18,753 bases of DNA from Colimorpha sp045639845 (GTDB taxonomy: Bacteria > Bacteroidota > Bacteroidia > Bacteroidales > P3): contig JAZUDW010000016.1 of assembly GCA_045639845.1 (NCBI GenBank), positions 1 to 18,753 of the forward strand, given 5' to 3'. The notes under the pieces were generated by a model. It searched no databases. It saw only the letters and a list, made by a program, of their open reading frames with translations, and had not been told where the DNA came from. A program made the position numbers and the translations under genes. Of this stretch, positions 8,161-14,846 are shown piece by piece (positions within the stretch are counted from its first letter, which is position 1; each line of letters opens with the position of its first letter).

Positions 8161-8270
8161 GCTAATCTTTGTTGTATCTACGTTCCCGCTACGTCTTTCC
8201 CACGTTGCATGGATGTCCAATCATCGGCAGTCTCATTTTTGCATCAACTAACGTGAATCCATCTATTTTA

Positions 8271-8301
8271 TTGTTCATTTATAAAATATGTATTATTATT
8301 G
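8271..8301 (+). promoter_or_regulatory. Candidate promoter for the porT-like gene
   Basis: TTG (8271-8273), 20 bases, then TATTATTG (8294-8301), one mismatch from TAnnTTTG. Start of transcription would fall about 100 bases before the ATG at 8406. No better match was seen in the region. Confidence 0.35.
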
Positions 8302-8405
8302 TGTAGGATTCCGCATAGACGCCCATCTTCTTCTTTGCGGCCTATTTTCAAGCACAATGCAATTTTTTAGATGTTCCTGCGTTATGCAATACTAACAACG
8401 GAATA

Positions 8406-9131
8406 ATGAAGAAAAATATCTGCCACATATTGTTCATCCCGGTGTTGCTTCTGCTGAGCATCACAGCCCGAGGTCAGGTCACCAACCTCGCTGCCTTCGA
8501 CGAGAGCCTGATACACTTCGGCATCCAGATAGGCTACACTCAGTCCAAGTTTGATTTCCACTACACCGATCGTGACGATGTGCGCGAGAATCTGCAGAAT
8601 ACAACATCGTTCTATTCTCCAGGATTTCATGTTGCCATCATTGGCGACATGAAACTCACCCGCTTTATGAATATCCGCTTTCTTCCGGGTCTTACGCTGG
8701 TCAGCCGAACGCTCTATTACGACTGGTCCAACCACTATCTCACTCAATACCCAGGTGTCGATAAGTATCGCAACGTAGAGTCTGTCTATGGCGATTTTCC
8801 GCTCGATTTCAAGTTCCGTGCTATGCGGTGGCAGAATTTCCGACCCTACCTCACTTTAGGCGGCAACTATTGCTTCGATTTTGCCTCGTTACGCAACAAT
8901 AAGAATAATCTCAACGAATCCATCGTGCGTCTCAATACCAGCGACCTGCGTTACACCACCGGCATCGGTTTCGACTTCTATCTTCGCTATGTAAAGTTTG
9001 CCATCGAGCTCAAGATGGCCTTCGGTGTGCTGGACCTGAAGATAGATGACGACGACCTCTATGCCCAATCTACCGACCAGCTGAAGAGTCGCACCTTCAC
9101 CCTTAGCTTCACCTTCGAGGGCGCTCGTTAA
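8406..9131 (+). CDS. porT: PorT-like outer-membrane beta-barrel protein (T9SS)
   Basis: A 241-residue protein with a signal peptide (MKKNICHILFIPVLLLLSITARGQ) followed by the opening FDESLIHFGIQIGYTQSKFDF, which fits the PorT pattern (IHFG plus a glycine/aromatic strand). The rest alternates aromatic and polar residues in about eight strand-like segments and ends in a strand (TFTLSFTFEGAR). PorT is an outer-membrane protein required for type IX secretion of unknown biochemical role. Length matches (about 240). Divergent position next to porU supports the assignment, although porT often follows ubiE in other genomes and no ubiE is here. The alternative is another PorT-family small barrel not dedicated to secretion. 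Confidence 0.75.
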   Translation: MKKNICHILFIPVLLLLSITARGQVTNLAAFDESLIHFGIQIGYTQSKFDFHYTDRDDVRENLQNTTSFYSPGFHVAIIGDMKLTRFMNIRFLPGLTLVSRTLYYDWSNHYLTQYPGVDKYRNVESVYGDFPLDFKFRAMRWQNFRPYLTLGGNYCFDFASLRNNKNNLNESIVRLNTSDLRYTTGIGFDFYLRYVKFAIELKMAFGVLDLKIDDDDLYAQSTDQLKSRTFTLSFTFEGAR

Positions 9132-9136
9132 TAATG

Positions 9137-9225
9137 ATGATCTGTTGAGATCATAGCAATCTTTTAAAGTCAACAGAAATCTATGCGTTGGTGTGGTTTT
9201 TCCACACCTCAATCCTTTCGAGGAT
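9137..9225. other. Three successive hairpins after the porT-like gene
   Basis: ATGATCT-GTTG-AGATCAT (9137-9154), GGTGTGG-TTTTT-CCACACC (9190-9208) and ATCCT-TTCG-AGGAT (9212-9225) are perfect stems of 7, 7 and 5 base pairs. None is followed by a good T-run on the plus strand, so they are weak intrinsic terminators at best. They could stabilise the transcript end or form a leader for the dehydrogenase gene that starts at 9287. Confidence 0.5.
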
Positions 9226-9286
9226 CACCCAATTTATTCAACCATTCAACCAACAACTTTTCTATAAGAAATATACAGCGTAAACC

Positions 9287-10849
9287 ATGCAGCGAATAGA
9301 GATCAACCTTACCCCCGAGGAATATAGTATCGACGAACAGCGTCGCGGAGCCGTTGCTCGAAACATGAATGTGGCTCCAAGTCAGATTGGTCGCACCGTG
9401 GTAGTGCGTCGCAGTCTCGATGCCCGCCGCAAGCCAGTGGTGTTTCGCACCCAGCTCGATGTCTATGCTCCCGACGAGCCCCTCATGGCACCACCCAGCG
9501 CTTCTGTCTATCACAACTGTCATCATGCTAGGCCTGTGGTCATCGTTGGTGCAGGCCCCGCTGGTCTTTTTGCTGCTTTGCGTTGTTTGGAGTTGGGACT
9601 GCGGCCGGTCATCGTAGAAAGGGGTAAAGCGGTGGAAGATCGTAAACTCGATATAGCCCAGCTAGGACGCACACGAGTGGTTGACAACGATAGCAACTGG
9701 TGTTTTGGCGAAGGTGGAGCCGGAACCTATAGCGATGGTAAACTCTTCACTCGTAGCACCAAACGCGGTGATGTGGGTGCCGTGCTCCGCAAGCTGGTAG
9801 AGCACGGAGCCGATGCCGCTATTACCATTGATGCTCATGCACATATAGGTACCGACAAACTGAGTGGCATCATCGCCAATATCCGTCAAACAGTAGAGCA
9901 GCATGGTGGTGAGTATCACTTTGGTCAGCGCGTTGTCGATCTGATCGTGAATCAAGGATGTGTCACCGGCGTCCGCACTGCTGGCGGTGCCAGTTTCGAA
10001 GGCATAGGAGTCATCTTGGCCACCGGCCATTCGGCTCGCGACATCTATTATCTCTTTGATCGCCAAGGGTGGCAGCTTCAAGCCAAACCCTTTGCACTAG
10101 GAGTACGTGTAGAACACCCTCAGCGACTCATCAACGAGCTTCAGTATCATACCAAGCACCCCTCGACGTATCTGCCCCCTGCCGCCTACAGTCTCACCAC
10201 CCAGGTCGAGGGTAGGGGAGTGTTCTCCTTCTGTATGTGCCCCGGTGGTGTCATTGTGCCCGCTGCCACCGATCAAGGGCAGCAGGTGGTCAACGGCATG
10301 AGCAACTCCCACCGTAGTTCCCCCTATGCCAACAGTGGTATCGCTGTTACTGTATCGCCGTCCGATGCCCAAGGCTATGAACATTATGGAGCTCTCTCCC
10401 TATTGCATTTTCAGCAAGATATCGAACAACGCGTTTTTGCTGCTGCAGGCAATAGTATCAGCGCCCCCACGCAGCGTCTCGTGGATTTCTGTACTGGCCG
10501 CAATCCCCGCACACTTAATAAAACCAACTATCTTGGGCCCACTGTGGCATATCCCCTCCACGAACTCTTGCCGTCCTTCGTAGTGCGAGGTTTGCAGCAA
10601 GGCTTCCGCGATTTCGATCGCAAGATGCGAGGCTTCTACACCGAGCAGGCCTCCCTTTTGGCCGTAGAGAGTCGCACCTCATCCCCGGTTCGCATACCAC
10701 GAGAAGCCGACTATCAGCACCCCCAACTCAAAGGTCTCTATCCTTGTGGCGAAGGTGCCGGCTATGCAGGCGGCATTGTCTCTTCGGCTATCGACGGCAT
10801 CAATTGTATCGATGCATTATGTAGAAATGCAAACATCGTCGTGGAATAG
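9287..10849 (+). CDS. NAD(P)/FAD-dependent dehydrogenase, COG2509 type
   Basis: A 520-residue flavoprotein with an N-terminal domain of about 80 residues, then a Rossmann FAD site VVIVGAGPAGLFAALRC (GxGxxG at 88-93) with the ribose-binding acidic residue at Glu111 in VIVERG. NWCFGEGGAGTYSDGKL near residues 137-153 and the closing YPCGEGAGYAGGIVSSAIDGI near 485-505 are hallmarks of the uncharacterised COG2509 dehydrogenases. FSFCMCPGGVIVPA lies near residues 306-319. Substrate and partner are unknown; it is presumably a cytoplasmic oxidoreductase. It follows the porT-like gene by 155 bases and precedes uvrB by 108 bases. The first ATG gives the full N-terminal domain. Confidence 0.87.
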   Translation: MQRIEINLTPEEYSIDEQRRGAVARNMNVAPSQIGRTVVVRRSLDARRKPVVFRTQLDVYAPDEPLMAPPSASVYHNCHHARPVVIVGAGPAGLFAALRCLELGLRPVIVERGKAVEDRKLDIAQLGRTRVVDNDSNWCFGEGGAGTYSDGKLFTRSTKRGDVGAVLRKLVEHGADAAITIDAHAHIGTDKLSGIIANIRQTVEQHGGEYHFGQRVVDLIVNQGCVTGVRTAGGASFEGIGVILATGHSARDIYYLFDRQGWQLQAKPFALGVRVEHPQRLINELQYHTKHPSTYLPPAAYSLTTQVEGRGVFSFCMCPGGVIVPAATDQGQQVVNGMSNSHRSSPYANSGIAVTVSPSDAQGYEHYGALSLLHFQQDIEQRVFAAAGNSISAPTQRLVDFCTGRNPRTLNKTNYLGPTVAYPLHELLPSFVVRGLQQGFRDFDRKMRGFYTEQASLLAVESRTSSPVRIPREADYQHPQLKGLYPCGEGAGYAGGIVSSAIDGINCIDALCRNANIVVE

Positions 10850-10957
10850 CCGATGGCGGTTTGCTTCATACCTGTCGAAACAAAAAGAGCTAATTATTGG
10901 TAAGAGCCATTGTAGTAATAAACGGCTTCAAAACAACAAAAAAAACTATTTGTTTGA

Positions 10958-13129
10958 ATGAATTTCGAGTTAGTATCAGAGTTTGCACCTATGGGCGACC
11001 AGCCCGAAGCCATACGTCAGTTAGTCGATGGTATCAAGCAAGAGCAGCGTTCGCAAGTGCTTTTAGGGGTCACCGGTTCGGGTAAGACCTTCACCGTTGC
11101 CAACGTCATAGCCCAGCTCAATAGACCCACCCTGGTGATGAGCCACAACAAGACGCTGGCTGCCCAGCTCTATGGAGAGTTCAAGCAGTTTTTTCCCCAC
11201 AATGCGGTAGAGTATTTTGTATCCTACTACGACTACTATCAGCCCGAAGCCTACATAGCTTCCACCAACACCTATATAGAGAAAGACCTTGCAATCAACG
11301 ACGAACTCGACAAACTGCGTCTTCGAGCCTCCTCGGCGCTGTTGTCGGGTCGTCGCGATGTCATCGTGGTGTGCTCAGTGTCATGTATCTATGGCATCGG
11401 TAATCCCGAAGAGTTCAAGCGGGGCACCGTGCAGGTCGAAGTGGGGCAGCATATCTCTCGCGATGCGCTACTCCTTCAGCTCCTCGACGGACAGTATGTG
11501 CGCAACGAGATAGAGTTCATCAATGGTCGGTTCCGAGTCAAAGGCGACACCGTCGATGTCTATCCCTCTTTTGCCGATTTCTGTTTCCGTATCAGCTTTT
11601 GGGACGACGAGATCGAGAGCATAGAGACCTTCGACCCTGTGGCTGGCACCACCATCGAGAAAGTGAAGCAAGCCACCATCTATCCCGCCTCCAACTTCCT
11701 CACCAACAAAGAGAGTATGGCCGACGCCCTTCTTCAGATACAGCGCGATATGTTCGAACGTCGCGACTACTTCTATGCCGAAGACCGGGCCCTCGAAGCC
11801 AAACGACTTGAAGAACGTGTGAACTACGATCTCGAGATGATTCAAGAACTTGGCTATTGTAGCGGCATCGAGAACTACTCCCGCTATTTCGACGGCCGCC
11901 AAGAGGGGTCGCGCCCCTTCTGCCTCCTCGACTATTTCCCCGACGATTTCCTTCTCGTGGTCGATGAGAGTCACGTCACCGTGCCGCAGATCAGAGCCAT
12001 GTATGGAGGCGACCGTAGCCGCAAGAAGTCGCTGGTAGAGTATGGCTTCCGTCTTCCGTCGGCTCTCGACAATCGTCCGCTCACCTACGACGAGTTCTAC
12101 AGCCTCTGTGGCCAGACCATCTATATCAGCGCCACCCCTGCCGAATACGAGCTGGCCGAAAGCGAAGGCGTTGTGGTGGAACAGGTGATACGTCCCACCG
12201 GACTCCTCGACCCCGTGGTGGAGGTGCGTCCCGCCATTTCCCAGGTCGATGACCTGCTCAACGAGATAGAAGATACCATCGATAAGGGCGAACGTATCTT
12301 GGTCACCACACTTACCAAACGCATGGCCGAAGAGCTCAGTTCCTACCTCATCAACCTCGGCATCAAGACAGCCTATGTCCATTCCGATGTCGATACCCTT
12401 GAGCGTGTCGAGATCATGCGCGATCTTCGTATGGGAGTCTATGATGTCCTTGTGGGTGTCAACCTCTTGCGCGAAGGTCTCGACCTCCCCGAGGTGTCAC
12501 TCGTGGCCATCCTCGATGCCGACAAAGAAGGTTTCCTTCGCAGCGACCGAGCCCTTATTCAGACCATAGGTCGTGCGGCTCGCAATGTGCACAGCAAAGC
12601 CATCCTCTATGGCGACACCATCACAGGCTCTATGCAGCGTGCCATCGACGAGACCAACCGCCACCGTGAGAAACAGATACGCTACAACCTTGAGCATCAT
12701 ATCGTACCCCGCCAAATCAAGAAAACCAAAGATGCCATCCTCGGTCAGACTTCTGTTATCGAGCTGGCCGCCGAGCAGCGCGACGACTATCGTGAGCCTC
12801 CTCGCAACCCCAATGGCAACAATATAGCCGCCTCTCCTTATGCACTCAACACCCCCAGCTATGGTGGACAGAAAGCTGGATTCTCCGACGGCTCACGTAA
12901 GCATGCGCCCCGTGCCTACCAGGACAACGATACCCTCGATTCCGTTCACGATGCCGACCCCACTCCCGTCATCGAGACGCGCAGCAAAGCCGAACTCCGC
13001 AAGGCCATCAAAGAATGCCAGCGAAAAATGCAACTTGCTGCCAAGGAGATGAATTTCCTCCAGGCCGCCAAGTATCGCGACGAGATCAAAGCCATGCAAG
13101 ATGCCCTCCCCACTGCCCGAGGCGAGTAG
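10958..13129 (+). CDS. uvrB: Excinuclease ABC subunit B
   Basis: The damage-verification helicase of nucleotide excision repair, loaded by UvrA and handing the lesion to UvrC. Walker A GVTGSGKT is at 37-44, the DNA-clamping beta-hairpin YYDYYQPEAY at 90-99 and the DESH box at 336-339. Conserved helicase motifs follow (LVTTLTKRMAEEL, LLREGLDLPEVSLVAILDADKEGFLRS, QTIGRAARN). The UVR domain (about 675-715, KAELRKAIKECQRKMQ) closes the protein. At 723 residues it is some 50 longer than common UvrB proteins; the excess is a low-complexity Pro/Asn/Ser/Asp-rich linker (about 610-672) before the UVR domain. Upstream sequence is A-rich with no ribosome-binding motif, as usual in the phylum. Confidence 0.98.
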   Translation: MNFELVSEFAPMGDQPEAIRQLVDGIKQEQRSQVLLGVTGSGKTFTVANVIAQLNRPTLVMSHNKTLAAQLYGEFKQFFPHNAVEYFVSYYDYYQPEAYIASTNTYIEKDLAINDELDKLRLRASSALLSGRRDVIVVCSVSCIYGIGNPEEFKRGTVQVEVGQHISRDALLLQLLDGQYVRNEIEFINGRFRVKGDTVDVYPSFADFCFRISFWDDEIESIETFDPVAGTTIEKVKQATIYPASNFLTNKESMADALLQIQRDMFERRDYFYAEDRALEAKRLEERVNYDLEMIQELGYCSGIENYSRYFDGRQEGSRPFCLLDYFPDDFLLVVDESHVTVPQIRAMYGGDRSRKKSLVEYGFRLPSALDNRPLTYDEFYSLCGQTIYISATPAEYELAESEGVVVEQVIRPTGLLDPVVEVRPAISQVDDLLNEIEDTIDKGERILVTTLTKRMAEELSSYLINLGIKTAYVHSDVDTLERVEIMRDLRMGVYDVLVGVNLLREGLDLPEVSLVAILDADKEGFLRSDRALIQTIGRAARNVHSKAILYGDTITGSMQRAIDETNRHREKQIRYNLEHHIVPRQIKKTKDAILGQTSVIELAAEQRDDYREPPRNPNGNNIAASPYALNTPSYGGQKAGFSDGSRKHAPRAYQDNDTLDSVHDADPTPVIETRSKAELRKAIKECQRKMQLAAKEMNFLQAAKYRDEIKAMQDALPTARGE

Positions 13130-13160
13130 GGGAGTGTTTTTAGTGAAGAGTGATGGTTTT

Positions 13161-13259
13161 GTTGATTTGTTGAATCGTTTATTTGTTGATTTGAGAAGAT
13201 TGTTGATTTGAGAAGATTGTTGATTTGATGAATCGTTTATTTGTTGATTTGAGATAGGA
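13161..13259. repeat. Inverted-orientation octamer array after uvrB
   Basis: Octamers of the GTTGATTT type in blocks of 4 (13161-13192), 1 (13202-13209) and 4 (13219-13250) are separated by the 9-base spacer GAGAAGATT (13193-13201 and 13210-13218) and closed by GAGATAGGA (13251-13259). The two four-unit blocks differ at one base. The unit is the reverse complement of the AAATCAAC octamers that follow. Confidence 0.9.
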
Positions 13260-13285
13260 GTCAACAATCAAATCAACAGTTCAAC

Positions 13286-13314
13286 CGAAGGTCACCGACC
13301 GAAGTGGAGCTAAC
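13286..13314 (+). repeat. Cassette copy 1
   Basis: This 29-base segment (core CCGAAGGTC, AC, CGACCGAAG, then TGGAG) sits exactly between an AGTTCAAC octamer ending at 13285 and an AAATCAAC octamer starting at 13315. It contains the direct repeat ACCGAAG and a GGTC/GACC inverted pair. Confidence 0.85.
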
Positions 13315-13413
13315 AAATCAACATCAAATCAACAGTTCAACAAATAAACAAATAAACAATTCAACAGATCATCGAATCGGCAACTCTACAAATCAACAAA
13401 TCAACAGATCAAC

Positions 13414-13442
13414 CGAAGGTCAGCGACCGAAGTGGAGCTAAC
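13414..13442 (+). repeat. Cassette copy 2
   Basis: Identical to copy 1 apart from one central base (AG in place of AC). It again lies exactly between octamers (AGATCAAC ending at 13413, AAATAAAC starting at 13443). Confidence 0.85.
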
Positions 13443-13512
13443 AAATAAACAACTCCACAATTCAACAGATCACCGAATCAGCGACTCAACATTTTTTTAA
13501 TCCTCATTACAA

Positions 13513-13560
13513 TATTTTTGTGTATTTTTGCAGCGGATAATACTGCCGTTGGCAACGGCA
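13513..13560 (+). promoter_or_regulatory. Candidate holA promoter with tandem -7 boxes and leader palindrome
   Basis: Two copies of TATTTTTG (13513-13520 and 13523-13530), each a full match to TAnnTTTG, lie 10 bases apart; no clear TTG -33 box is at 19-20 bases from either. Downstream is TGCCGTTG-G-CAACGGCA (13544-13560), a 17-base near-perfect palindrome within the expected leader. No T-run follows on either strand, so it is not a terminator. Confidence 0.5.
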
Positions 13561-13606
13561 ACATTATGCAAAAAAAATTGAAATCAATATAAATAAATAA
13601 AAACAA

Positions 13607-14617
13607 ATGGCTGCTGTTTCGGAGACGCAATTAATCAAAGACCTCAAAGAAGGTCGCTATGCCCCCGTCTATCTGCTCACTGGCGAAGAGAATTATTACA
13701 TCGATGTGGTGTCCGATTTTATCGAAAACTCCATCATCGACGAAGCCAACCGTGATTTCGATCAGGTGGTACTCTATGGGCGCGATGTCACCATGGATCA
13801 AGTGATAGGCAACGCCCAACAGTTCCCCATGCTCTCGCCTCTGCGCGTGGTCCTTGTCAAGGAGGCTCAGGATATCGGCACTAAAGAGTGGGAGTTGCTT
13901 ACTGCCTATCTGTCCCATCCCCAGTCCACCACACTCCTCGTGTTCTGCTACCGCCACAAGAAACTCGACAGCCGCACCAAAGTCTATAAGACTATCGCCG
14001 CCAAAGGTGTAGTGCTCGACACCAAGAAGCTCTACGACAACCAGATCCCAGGATGGATCAGCTCCTTTGTGCGTCAGCACGGCTACTCCATCACCGAGCG
14101 TGCAGCCCTCCTGCTCAGCGAGTGTATAGGCAACAACCTCCAGAAACTCTCCAACGAGATCAGCAAGATCTTCATCGCACTTCCTCAAGGTACCGTCATC
14201 AACGAAGATGTCATCGAGCAGAATGTAGGCATCAGCAAAGACTACAATGTATTTGAACTTCAGGCCGCCATAGGTCGTCGCGATGTGCTCAAATGCAATC
14301 AGATCGTGAACCATTTTGCGGCCAACCCCAAAGACAACCCCATGCCCCCCATTCTCGGCAACCTCTACACCTATTTCATCAAAGTGATGCTCTACCATCA
14401 GCTCGACGATAAGTCGCAGGCCGCTTCCGTACTCAAAGTCAACCCCTATTTCGTCCGCGACTACGAGGTGGCAGCCCGCAACTACAAACTTGGCAAGCTG
14501 GCCTCCTGCATCGGCTATCTCTACGAAGCCGACCTCCGCAGCAAAGGTTTCCACAATAATGGCACAGTCTCCGATGGCGAGTTGCTGAAAGAACTTGTGT
14601 TTAAGATTATACATTAA
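13607..14617 (+). CDS. holA: DNA polymerase III subunit delta
   Basis: A 336-residue clamp-loader subunit that opens the beta sliding clamp. The N-terminal AAA+-like domain starts with the family signature APVYLLTGEENYYIDVVSDFI (about 18-38). QQFPMLSPLRVVLVKEAQ (about 71-88) and LLVFCYRHKKLDSRTKVYK are typical of delta; no Walker A motif is present, as expected for this subunit. Later helical segments (LLLSECIGNNLQKLSNEISKI and the ADLRSKGF...LLKELVFKIIH end) form the collar domain. Length is usual. It stands alone between repeat-filled spacers, with a candidate promoter just upstream. Confidence 0.94.
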   Translation: MAAVSETQLIKDLKEGRYAPVYLLTGEENYYIDVVSDFIENSIIDEANRDFDQVVLYGRDVTMDQVIGNAQQFPMLSPLRVVLVKEAQDIGTKEWELLTAYLSHPQSTTLLVFCYRHKKLDSRTKVYKTIAAKGVVLDTKKLYDNQIPGWISSFVRQHGYSITERAALLLSECIGNNLQKLSNEISKIFIALPQGTVINEDVIEQNVGISKDYNVFELQAAIGRRDVLKCNQIVNHFAANPKDNPMPPILGNLYTYFIKVMLYHQLDDKSQAASVLKVNPYFVRDYEVAARNYKLGKLASCIGYLYEADLRSKGFHNNGTVSDGELLKELVFKIIH

Positions 14618-14625
14618 TAATTTTA

Positions 14626-14821
14626 GTGATGAGTGAATAGTGATGAGTGAACTGTGAGCAGTGAACAGTGAATAGTTAACACTAAAAACCTCAATTCACA
14701 ATTGCCTCCACTTCGGTCGGCGACCTTCGGTTCACGATTCACTAAAAACCTCAATTCACAATTCACGATTCACAATTCACTAATAAATCAACATTTGTCG
14801 GATCACAGATCACTATTCACT
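14626..14821. repeat. Heptamer arrays between holA and the TonB receptor
   Basis: Seven consecutive GTGANNN heptamers (14626-14674) are followed by reverse-complement-type TTCAC units (ATTCACA, ATTCACG, ATTCACT) up to the TonB receptor leader. A 24-base stretch starting CACTAAAAACC recurs exactly at 14680-14703 and 14740-14763. Between those copies lies an inverted cassette (14706-14730). No ORF is supported here. Confidence 0.85.
14706..14730 (-). repeat. Cassette copy 3 (inverted core)
   Basis: On the minus strand this is CCGAAGGTC, GC, CGACCGAAG, TGGAG: the 25-base core of the cassettes at 13286 and 13414 with only the central two bases varying. It sits inside a different simple repeat (ATTCAC heptamers) and in the opposite orientation. 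Confidence 0.85.
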
Positions 14822-14846
14822 AAAGAACAACCCAATCTATTCTCCA

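Larger units (their letters stand above)
8071..8405. other. Divergent intergenic region between porU and the porT-like gene
   Basis: 335 bases without a convincing ORF. It contains the 11-base tandem repeat at 8117-8160 in the porU leader and a candidate plus-strand promoter at 8271-8301. An open frame at 8018-8251 on the plus strand overlaps the porU start and has no recognisable domain. Confidence 0.6.
13262..13499. repeat. Direct-orientation octamer array with cassettes, upstream of holA
   Basis: Irregular runs of AAATCAAC-type octamers (variants AGTTCAAC, AAATAAAC, AATTCAAC, AGATCAAC) fill most of this stretch. They are interrupted by two copies of a 29-base cassette (13286-13314 and 13414-13442). 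With 13161-13259 this makes an inverted-then-direct arrangement. No ORF is convincing in the 477-base gap. Confidence 0.85.

Noticed and set aside
11468..12382. A 304-residue antisense ORF inside uvrB
   Set aside because: Overlaps the catalytic core of an unmistakable UvrB and has no family features.
13631..14614. A 327-residue antisense ORF covering nearly all of holA
   Set aside because: Its translation is dominated by Val, Gly, Glu and Ala with no domain, and the sense frame is a clear DNA polymerase III delta. It is a by-product of C-ending codons.
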